A stretch of 23,153 nucleotides of DNA from the NCBI GenBank assembly GCA_030600725.1, contig JAUVLN010000005.1, forward strand, positions 1 to 23,153, in the 5' to 3' direction. This DNA comes from Thermoplasmatota archaeon (lineage in GTDB: Archaea; Thermoplasmatota; Penumbrarchaeia; Penumbrarchaeales; Penumbrarchaeaceae). A program made the position numbers and the translations under genes. Numbering within the stretch: position 1 is the first letter of the stretch; every line of letters starts with the position of its first letter. The notes beneath the pieces are model-generated. The model was not told where the DNA came from and ran no database searches. It saw only the letters and a program-made list of their open reading frames with translations. This document shows positions 13,726 through 19,958 of the stretch, in pieces.

Positions 13726-14088
13726 TCAACCCTCCCGGTCCCTATGATAGTGCTTCTCCTTTCGTACATCCTCGGGGATATATTTGTTGAAGGCCTTTCG
13801 GATCGTCCCAGACACCCCCAATATCTCGATCCTCAAACCACCTCTTTCCCTCTCCTTTCTGTCGATATCCTCCAGAATGGAGATCAGATCCGCCAGACCC
13901 AGATGGCCTGTCTTGACGATCGACCATCCCTCGTGAAAGTACGAGAGCCACGGCTTGATCCGGTCGAAGGCCTCACGGTCGAGCTCCCTCGTCCTTTCCC
14001 TGATGAGCTTGATCATCAACCCTTTGCCCACTGGAGTTTCCGAATGGATCCTCAGGGCGATGTACCTCCTTCGGGAGAGACGGACCAT
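13726..14088 (-). CDS. rnp2: Ribonuclease P protein component 2 (Pop5)
   Basis: A 120-residue protein subunit of RNase P, which removes 5' leaders from pre-tRNA. It begins MVRLSRRRYIALRIHSE, the family start, followed by KGLMIKLIRERTRELDREAF, a TGHLGLADLISILEDI segment and LRIEILGVSGTIRKAFNKYIPEDVR. Archaeal Pop5 forms a tetramer with Rpp30, which is not present in this window. The gene heads the exosome superoperon here. No Shine-Dalgarno sequence is seen, and the TATA box sits about 26 bp before the ATG, so the transcript is predicted to be leaderless. Confidence 0.9.
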   Translation of the reverse strand: MVRLSRRRYIALRIHSETPVGKGLMIKLIRERTRELDREAFDRIKPWLSYFHEGWSIVKTGHLGLADLISILEDIDRKERERGGLRIEILGVSGTIRKAFNKYIPEDVRKEKHYHRDREG

Positions 14089-14108
14089 GATGACACAAAC
14101 AGGGTGTC

Positions 14109-14119
14109 CGATATAATCG
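14109..14119 (-). promoter_or_regulatory. TATA box of rnp2 (predicted leaderless start)
   Basis: CGATTATATCG on the minus strand is centred about 26 bp before the rnp2 ATG, so transcription should begin at or beside the start codon. The 168-bp divergent region 14089-14256 also holds the opposing TATA box at 14201. Confidence 0.55.
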
Positions 14120-14200
14120 TTTTGGAGGAGATGCCCCCATACCCCCCGATCCTACCAGATAGGACACATTTCACAAACTTTAATAGATTGAATGGGCATT

Positions 14201-14209
14201 GATTATATA
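14201..14209 (+). promoter_or_regulatory. TATA box of the 14257 membrane-protein gene
   Basis: GATTATATA lies about 50 bp before the ATG at 14257. The predicted transcript starts near 14230 with a leader of about 27 nt that includes GAGGTT as the ribosome-binding site. Confidence 0.55.
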
Positions 14210-14256
14210 CGACCATTACATTTGGGCGAACACCGCCATACGTACGAGGTTATCAC

Positions 14257-15576
14257 ATGGGGCCCCATCCGGATAGAATGAGATTCTCATCTGCCCTGCT
14301 CACAATGGGCATGATCGTAGTGCTCCTGCCGATGGTCCTCCTCCTTCTACCGGAAGAAGCCTCCGCCCAGAACGAACCCATACTCCCGAACCAGCTGGAT
14401 GAGTCCGTAATGAACTTGAGGGAAGGGATGTCCATGTCCCCGGAGGGACTGGACCTAAGATCGGACCCCCAGGCCATCATCATCCCCAACGGATACCGGG
14501 CAACCGGCCTTTTCGGGTACGGGATAATAACGAAGATCGGGAGGACAGAATGGGTCGAGGTCGGCTCATGGCATACCCTACCGCTGAGGGAGAGGCTCTA
14601 CCTTGGAGGGATGGCGGAGTTCACAATATATGCCTACAACGAGGAGCAGTCGGTGAATTGTGATATCGAGTTCAGCATAGCGCGGGCAAACGAGGCGCAG
14701 CCTCTGGCCTCCGTCGTGACGTCGGAGAGGATCGCAAAGGGAACCGACAGGACACCCATAACCGAGAATCTTATGTTTCCCGCCGGGAACGAAACAACGA
14801 TCGAGGCGGGATCCGAGATGGTGTTCCGTATCAAGGCGAGATGTAACGGCGGGGCCGTGATGAGCTACGGAAACAGCGATTATCCCTCCGGATTCTCCTT
14901 CTTCTCCAACGCTCTGAGCATACATGCCCTGTACATGGACCGTGAGAGTGTCACCATGGAGTACAAGGATGCCTTCATGGTCAACTACGCAAGGATAAAT
15001 ACAGTCCTTACCGTGGATCGGGAAGAGATCCAGAACATGCACCTGGACACACAGATTAACAGTCTCAACAACACAAGGGAGATGATATGGCACCACGAGA
15101 GCGGATACGGGGACCATGAGGTCATCGCCTCCATCTCCTACGACCTGACCGGTGTCAGGAACGTCTCACTCGTTCAGACCATATCCCTGACCAAGCCGAT
15201 CGTCGACGACCTCCAGAAGGTTCTCAACGCTTTCTGGGGAAATCTGAATTGGATAATATTCATCATTATCGTCATCGCTGCGATCGTATTATACAGCAAG
15301 CACAGGAAGAATAAATGGAAAAGGCGTTTCAAGACGCTGGACCCTTCATCCGCATCCCTTTCCAGACATAAGAAGAAGAAGTTGTGGAAACGGATGAAGA
15401 ATAATAGAAGGCGTGCAAACAAGGTTCATAGGATGCAGACAAAGGAGAGGGAGGAGAAGGAACACGAGGATGATGGTTTCTCCATCTTCAAGAAGAAAAG
15501 ACGGGTGCCCATGCCGGGAAAGCCGTCTGTTGCGGACATCGATGATAGCGTATTCGATGACATCGAATTCGATTGA
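14257..15576 (+). CDS. Unrecognised single-pass membrane protein with large extracellular domain and charged cytoplasmic tail
   Basis: A 439-residue protein I cannot assign to a family. An N-terminal signal peptide (about residues 10-37, ALLTMGMIVVLLPMVLLLL then PEEASAQ) is followed by about 280 residues rich in short beta-like strands. A membrane helix follows at about 328-345 (LNWIIFIIIVIAAIVLY). The remaining 95 residues are cytoplasmic: strongly basic at first (KHRKNKWKRRFK, RHKKKKLWKRMKNNRRR), ending acidic with VADIDDSVFDDIEFD. GAGGTT lies 7 bases before the ATG at 14257; an in-frame ATG at 14278 is less likely. It lies between the exosome superoperon and rfcL and is monocistronic. A basic juxtamembrane tail might bind nucleic acid or lipid heads; that is speculation. 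Confidence 0.7.
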   Translation: MGPHPDRMRFSSALLTMGMIVVLLPMVLLLLPEEASAQNEPILPNQLDESVMNLREGMSMSPEGLDLRSDPQAIIIPNGYRATGLFGYGIITKIGRTEWVEVGSWHTLPLRERLYLGGMAEFTIYAYNEEQSVNCDIEFSIARANEAQPLASVVTSERIAKGTDRTPITENLMFPAGNETTIEAGSEMVFRIKARCNGGAVMSYGNSDYPSGFSFFSNALSIHALYMDRESVTMEYKDAFMVNYARINTVLTVDREEIQNMHLDTQINSLNNTREMIWHHESGYGDHEVIASISYDLTGVRNVSLVQTISLTKPIVDDLQKVLNAFWGNLNWIIFIIIVIAAIVLYSKHRKNKWKRRFKTLDPSSASLSRHKKKKLWKRMKNNRRRANKVHRMQTKEREEKEHEDDGFSIFKKKRRVPMPGKPSVADIDDSVFDDIEFD

Positions 15577-15581
15577 TCGGC

Positions 15582-17129
15582 TCAGAACTGGAACAGCGTC
15601 GCCTGCGAAGATGAGCTCTCCTCATCGTCATTATCCTCAAGGTCACCACCTTGAGGGTTAGACGAAACGTGATCGTTTTCAGCTTCGGAATCCTCCGCCC
15701 CGGCCTCATCATCATAGAATTCAGAAAGGCCCCCTGCAGTGGATAGGTCAATGGGGGATGTGTGAGCCTTCCTTATCTCCTCGGCCTCCTTAATAACGGA
15801 CCTCAGATCCTTCTCCGAAAGCCTTCCATCCGCGAGGTATTTCAGATGTTTAAGCGACAGGCCGGCATCGGCTACCAGATACGCCGCCAGCTCCCTGTCC
15901 TGAACGATCATCTCACGGTATCTGAAGATCGCATCGTCCTTGATGCTCCTTGCCGAGGTGTGGTTGAGCCTGCCAAGAAGCATCGAGAGCTCCTTCAGGT
16001 TGGCCCTTGATTCTTTCGTCCTGGCCATCGCCTTCAGGTAATTGGGGAAGCGATAAGGGGAGTATCCGGACCTCTTGTGCCTTCTCGCCAGACCCACGGA
16101 TGCCATCATATCGTTCGCGTAACCCCATAGCTTGTAGTTCTGCCTCCTTCTCACCCTGCCCAGATACACGTCCGCCCGGGAGAGTAGCTCCATCCCGTAC
16201 TCGAGGTCCTCCGGATGCGTGAGTTCGGTATGAACGTTCTCCCCGATCCAGAGCAGTAGCTGGTCCGGGGTGAGGTCCGAGGAGAGCAGGGCGTCCCTGG
16301 ATCCCTTCAGTGATCTGAAATGGAACACCCTCTCCATCACCTTGAATATGTTCTCCTTTGTATCCCGAAAACCAAGAGAGGATATGTCCGATCCCACGAT
16401 CCTTCTCCTTCCCGCACATAACATCTGCAGGTCGCCGACAGCAGAGCGGAGGTCGCCCTCCGCCCTGTCTGCAAGGCCCCTCAGGACCATATCATCATAT
16501 CCCACACCCTCCAGGGCGCAGATCTGCGCCAGCCTCTTTGCCACGGAAACGGCGGTTAGTCTACGGAACTTGAGTGTCATACATAGGCCTTTGAGCGCTG
16601 ATCCGGACCCTTTTGTAAGGCCGTACAGGTCGTTCACGATCAGTATCACGGGATGGCGGGTCATCCTGACCAGCTCCACGATCGCCTGCTTTCCCCCCCT
16701 GTCCGACATGTCAAGTTCCCCGCTCCTTGCAGAACCCTCATGGAGGTTATCAGCCTCATCCAGGATGAAAAGCTTCATCTTGGGTTCCGACCCCACCTCG
16801 AAACCGTCCACATCCGTGATATCCCGTGACTGAGAGCCTCTCGAGATCAACGATCTGATGGCCTCGACATTCCTCGCATCGGAGGCGTTCAGCTCGGAAA
16901 CGTCCCATCCCAGCTCCACCGCGAGTGCAAGTGCGGCGCTCGTCTTCCCCACTCCCGGGTCCCCATCAAGTATCAGGCCCTTTCTATCAGGGATCCGGTT
17001 CAGGGACCACTTCCCCGCCCATTCACGCATCTCCGATATCGCCTTGCCCTGCCCTACGATCTCATTCAGTCCCTTCGGCCTGTGTTTCTCTATCCATTCA
17101 AGGTCCTTGGGAGGGGGGGAATCAACCAT
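15582..17129 (-). CDS. rfcL: Replication factor C large subunit
   Basis: A 515-residue AAA+ clamp-loader subunit that, with RfcS, opens PCNA and loads it on primed DNA. It begins with WIEKHRPKGLNEIVGQ. Walker A is GDPGVGKT (residues 56-63) and Walker B is LFILDEAD (120-127). The AAA+ and collar domains continue to about residue 450. The final 45 residues are an acidic, serine-rich linker ending in QATLFQF (509-515), a PCNA-interacting PIP box at the extreme C-terminus. No strong ribosome-binding site precedes the ATG at 17129. It stops 5 bp from the convergent membrane-protein gene. Confidence 0.93.
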   Translation of the reverse strand: MVDSPPPKDLEWIEKHRPKGLNEIVGQGKAISEMREWAGKWSLNRIPDRKGLILDGDPGVGKTSAALALAVELGWDVSELNASDARNVEAIRSLISRGSQSRDITDVDGFEVGSEPKMKLFILDEADNLHEGSARSGELDMSDRGGKQAIVELVRMTRHPVILIVNDLYGLTKGSGSALKGLCMTLKFRRLTAVSVAKRLAQICALEGVGYDDMVLRGLADRAEGDLRSAVGDLQMLCAGRRRIVGSDISSLGFRDTKENIFKVMERVFHFRSLKGSRDALLSSDLTPDQLLLWIGENVHTELTHPEDLEYGMELLSRADVYLGRVRRRQNYKLWGYANDMMASVGLARRHKRSGYSPYRFPNYLKAMARTKESRANLKELSMLLGRLNHTSARSIKDDAIFRYREMIVQDRELAAYLVADAGLSLKHLKYLADGRLSEKDLRSVIKEAEEIRKAHTSPIDLSTAGGLSEFYDDEAGAEDSEAENDHVSSNPQGGDLEDNDDEESSSSQATLFQF

Positions 17130-17151
17130 CCCGAGGGGATTGGCAGGGCCC

Positions 17152-17158
17152 TACTAAA
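17152..17158 (-). promoter_or_regulatory. Weak TATA-like element before rfcL
   Basis: TTTAGTA on the minus strand is about 26 bp from the rfcL ATG and would give a leaderless transcript. It is a poor TATA match, so this is tentative. A short inverted repeat (CCTTT-CCC-AAAGG) lies immediately upstream. Confidence 0.25.
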
Positions 17159-17246
17159 CCCTTTCCCAAAGGGGCCTTGGCCGAATGTAAAAGGGCTCAC
17201 TTCCACAACGACATCATAATGTTCTTCGGTGATAGCCAATGGATAG

Positions 17247-17256
17247 AATATATATA
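17247..17256 (+). promoter_or_regulatory. TATA box of the PAS histidine kinase gene
   Basis: AATATATATA lies about 70 bp upstream of the ATG at 17321. The predicted start near 17280 leaves a leader of roughly 40 nt carrying GGTGAGATGG as the ribosome-binding region. Confidence 0.6.
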
Positions 17257-17320
17257 GACGCTGCTCGGTTCGTATCTCAGCTCAACTGCGATTACGGATC
17301 GGACAAAGGTGAGATGGTAG

Positions 17321-18529
17321 ATGAAGAAGGATAAGAACGGATCGGAAAGGGTGCAGAACCCCAATGGAGAGCGGATCGAAAAGAGGGATTCCGAACCGGG
17401 GGCCATCAGCAAGGAGGTCAAACCCTCCGGCCAGGACCTGGACCTCAAGGCGATGGAGCTCAGCTATGAGCTGGTGGAGACGTCCAACGCCATAATAATC
17501 GGACTGGACATCAACGGCAACATCACGATATTCAACAAGGGAGCCGAGAGGGCCCTGGGGTATAAAAAAGAGTCGATAGAGGGAACATCGTGGTTCGAAT
17601 ACATAATCGATAACAACGCCGAGAGGGGGATCCTTGAGGTGTTCCAGTGGACCATCGGCAACGGATCCAAGACCCAGTACGAGAACAGGGTACGCTCCAA
17701 CTCGGGCAGGGTGATAACCGTTTCATGGGAGAACACGGTCATTTTCGACCACTCGGGAAATCTCAAGCTGATACTGATGGTCGGGCAGGACATCACCAAG
17801 ATGAAGAGGCTCGAGGAGAACCTCAGGGTCCAGAGCGAGAGGCTTATGGCCGCTCTGGACGAGATCGCCTTGTATAACGATCTGATGGTACACAACATCA
17901 ACAACGCCAATACGGGCATCATGGGATATCTCGAGCTGATCAAGCTGCCCGATGCGCCATTGGAGAAGAGAATGGAGTTCGTGGACCGCGCCCTGAGCGA
18001 GGTGAGAAAATCCTCTTCCATCATCAGCGATGTGAAGATCATGTCCTTATCGCAGACCGAGAAGGAAGGCGAGGCCGTGGACCTCTCCGATTCCATTGAA
18101 AAAGCCATAACGATACTGGAAAGGAGATATCCCGGGAACGGCCGGTCCATCAGGCGGGAGGATACGGACATGCACGTTATCGCGGATGACCTCCTTGTGG
18201 AGGGCCTGATCCGCATCCTCGAGGATGCCATCAACAGATGCGGGGAGAAGGAGCTGTTGATAGATATCAGGATAGGAAGGGACCCATCCCTCTCACATCT
18301 GGTCTCCGGTGCGATCCACATCAGGATCATCGATAACGGGAAGCCCCTCCCCAGGGAGCAGCTGGAGACGCCCCTGAATAAACCACCAAGGTGGGTGGAT
18401 AAAACGATGGGGCTGGGACACTATCTTGTGGGTAAGATAATCGAGAGGTACGGTGGGTTCATCTGGCTCGAAAGCGGAAAGGATGAGGGCGGACTTGAAA
18501 CCCATATACTTCTCAAGGAAGCGGTTTGA
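17321..18529 (+). CDS. Soluble PAS-domain sensor histidine kinase with degenerate ATP-binding motifs
   Basis: A 402-residue cytoplasmic protein with no membrane segment. A charged N-terminal region (1-42) precedes a PAS domain (about 45-163: ETSNAIIIGLDINGNITIFNKGAERALGY to ILMVGQDITKMKRLEENL), then a coiled coil and a dimerisation helix with the likely phospho-acceptor H191 in NDLMVHNINNANTGIMGYLEL. The HATPase domain runs from about 250 to the end. Its N-box reads ILEDAINRC, with D302 where the key asparagine is usual; the G1 box is DNGKP instead of DxGxG; the G2 box MGLGHYLVGKIIERYGG is normal. Weak or altered kinase activity is possible. No response regulator is adjacent. GGTGA lies 8 bases before the ATG. 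Confidence 0.85.
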   Translation: MKKDKNGSERVQNPNGERIEKRDSEPGAISKEVKPSGQDLDLKAMELSYELVETSNAIIIGLDINGNITIFNKGAERALGYKKESIEGTSWFEYIIDNNAERGILEVFQWTIGNGSKTQYENRVRSNSGRVITVSWENTVIFDHSGNLKLILMVGQDITKMKRLEENLRVQSERLMAALDEIALYNDLMVHNINNANTGIMGYLELIKLPDAPLEKRMEFVDRALSEVRKSSSIISDVKIMSLSQTEKEGEAVDLSDSIEKAITILERRYPGNGRSIRREDTDMHVIADDLLVEGLIRILEDAINRCGEKELLIDIRIGRDPSLSHLVSGAIHIRIIDNGKPLPREQLETPLNKPPRWVDKTMGLGHYLVGKIIERYGGFIWLESGKDEGGLETHILLKEAV

Positions 18530-18748
18530 TCAATCCGCCACCACGTACAGGACCCCGGCCTTGTAGTGTATCCAGACGTTGTCCTTGATCTTCCTGGTGA
18601 GTTCCGATAGGGCCTTGTACACGTTCTCGTCGGTGGTCCCCAACCGTTTCGCCGCATCCGCGGTCACCCAGGGCTCGCTACCGTAATCGCCGTCCCTGAT
18701 GAATTCGTATAGTTTCCTCTCGAAAGCGGTAAGATCTTTCATGGCCAT
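18530..18748 (-). CDS. Small winged-helix-like protein of unknown function
   Basis: A 72-residue protein, MAMKDLTAFERKLYEFIRDGDYGSEPW followed by VTADAAKRLGTTDENVYKALSELTRKIKDN and VWIHYKAGVLYVVAD. The helix-helix-helix and terminal beta-wing pattern, with DAAKRLGTTDENVYKALSEL as a helix-turn-helix, suggests a DNA-binding winged helix; this is pattern-based only. GGTGG about 7 bases upstream supports the ATG at 18748; an ATG two codons later is possible. It begins 30 bp after the PRC-barrel gene and likely shares its transcript. It ends directly against the histidine kinase gene on the other strand with no base between the two stop codons. Confidence 0.7.
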   Translation of the reverse strand: MAMKDLTAFERKLYEFIRDGDYGSEPWVTADAAKRLGTTDENVYKALSELTRKIKDNVWIHYKAGVLYVVAD

Positions 18749-18778
18749 GTGCTCACCACCGCCTATCGATCAGGTGGC

Positions 18779-19129
18779 TCATCTCCAGCCGGTTCGACCG
18801 ACCCCGCCGTCTCCCCACTTCTTCTTGACCACCCTGAGCTTTCTCCTCTTTCCATCCGCGGATATGGAGGGTATCTCAAGCTGGTCCTTCTTCTTGATCC
18901 TTCCGGGGAAGTACTTCAGAAGTACAACCCTGGAGACGGACTGGATCCACCTGTACGGGACACCCACGCTCGCCCCCTCTTCCACAAGGTCCTCGTTCGT
19001 CTCCGTGACGATCAGCTCGTAGACCTCACCGTTATCCAGATCTACAACCGCATCCTCGATGATCCCAAGGGAGATCCCCTTGTCCGTGATGACCTCCAGC
19101 CCCTGAAGGTTAGTGACCTCTGTCAGCAT
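18779..19129 (-). CDS. PRC-barrel domain protein
   Basis: A 116-residue soluble protein. Residues about 4-75 form a PRC-barrel: VTNLQGLEVITDKGISLGIIEDAVVDLDNGEVYELIV, then GVPYRWIQSVSRVVLLKYFP. A basic tail follows (GRIKKKDQLE, GKRRKLRVVKKKWG). PRC-barrels are small beta barrels found in the photosynthetic reaction centre H subunit and in RNA-processing proteins such as RimM; archaeal stand-alone versions are mostly uncharacterised. The basic tail is compatible with nucleic-acid binding. The ATG at 19129 has GGTGAGGGATAAG upstream. It is the first gene of a two-gene operon with the winged-helix protein. Confidence 0.82.
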   Translation of the reverse strand: MLTEVTNLQGLEVITDKGISLGIIEDAVVDLDNGEVYELIVTETNEDLVEEGASVGVPYRWIQSVSRVVLLKYFPGRIKKKDQLEIPSISADGKRRKLRVVKKKWGDGGVGRTGWR

Positions 19130-19160
19130 ATCTTATCCCTCACCTGCATATATCGGAGCC

Positions 19161-19170
19161 GTTATAATAA
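19161..19170 (-). promoter_or_regulatory. TATA box of the PRC-barrel operon
   Basis: TTATTATAAC on the minus strand is about 35 bp before the PRC-barrel ATG. A start near 19140 is expected, giving a leader of about 10 nt. A perfect 7-bp inverted repeat lies just upstream of this box. Confidence 0.55.
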
Positions 19171-19176
19171 ATGTAT

Positions 19177-19200
19177 ACCCATGGCCCCCCGTACATGGGT
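19177..19200. promoter_or_regulatory. Perfect inverted repeat next to the PRC-barrel promoter
   Basis: ACCCATG (19177-19183) and CATGGGT (19194-19200) are perfect inverted copies separated by 10 bp. The element begins 6 bp upstream of the TATA box of the PRC-barrel operon and lies downstream of the metallophosphoesterase gene. It could be a regulator binding site or part of a transcript end; no T-run follows it. Confidence 0.45.
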
Positions 19201-19235
19201 TAAATGGTACTTCTCCACTTTAATACTTTTTAATA

Positions 19236-19958
19236 TCATGAATGGAAGAAGTTGGATAGAATGAACTCATGATACGGGAGCCTGATATCGGATATCATGT
19301 TCCTGACGGATCCTATGTCATAGGGCACCTGAACCCTCTCCACCTCGAGATCACCGGTAACGACCACGAATGACGCCCTCCCTCCGTTCTCTGCTCCCAC
19401 TGCCCCGGGATTGACATACAGCCTACCCGAGGTGCCCCTCAGCATAAGATAGGAATGCGTATGTCCGAAGAAGAGCGCGTCCCCCTCAACATCGGAATAG
19501 AAACCGTCCAGGACCTCGTCTGTCGGTGAGGGGAAATACGGCACGCGGGATCCGCAGTCCAATGGGTGCCTGTGCATCATCACCGCCCTGCCCAAGGGCG
19601 TTTCCATGGATATTGCCATGGGCAGATCCCTCAGGAAACCCACCTGATCTCCGGAAAGCTGTGACCTCACCCAGTCGTGATGAGGGCGGCGGGGGACGAT
19701 CTCCGTGGGTCCGAGCTCGGTGCCGTGGACCGTGTTGTGGTCGTGGTTTCCCATGACGCATTGAAACCTCCCGTCGCCCATTACGAGGTCCAGCACCTCG
19801 GATGGCTGGGGCCCGATGCCGACCAGATCACCCAGTACGAAGATACGATCGATGTCCTCAAGTGGCGCCAGGACCGCCTCCAGCGCATTGAGGTTTCCGT
19901 GCACGTCGGAGAGGACCGCAAAGGGTTCCATACATACCCGAGGGAGGGGCTGTGCCAT
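19236..19958 (-). CDS. Calcineurin-like metallophosphoesterase (YfcE/MJ0936 type)
   Basis: A 240-residue predicted two-metal phosphoesterase. Metal-binding motifs in order: LSDVHGNLNALEAVL, FVLGDLVGIGPQPSEV, CVMGNHDHNT, MMHRHPLD and GHTHSYLML, followed by LYVNPGAVG. All expected ligands are present. The substrate is unknown; relatives act as phosphodiesterases. The ATG at 19958 overlaps the stop of the upstream surface-protein gene (TGATG), suggesting translational coupling. An in-frame ATG at 19931 (MEPFAVLSDVHGN) fits the family start better, and neither has a clear ribosome-binding site. It lacks a signal peptide, so it acts in the cytoplasm, unlike its neighbour. Confidence 0.88.
   Translation of the reverse strand: MAQPLPRVCMEPFAVLSDVHGNLNALEAVLAPLEDIDRIFVLGDLVGIGPQPSEVLDLVMGDGRFQCVMGNHDHNTVHGTELGPTEIVPRRPHHDWVRSQLSGDQVGFLRDLPMAISMETPLGRAVMMHRHPLDCGSRVPYFPSPTDEVLDGFYSDVEGDALFFGHTHSYLMLRGTSGRLYVNPGAVGAENGGRASFVVVTGDLEVERVQVPYDIGSVRNMISDIRLPYHEFILSNFFHS

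Noticed and set aside
17159..17173. CCTTT-CCC-AAAGG inverted repeat upstream of rfcL as an operator
   Set aside because: Short 5-bp arms in a low-complexity stretch; nothing links it to a regulator.
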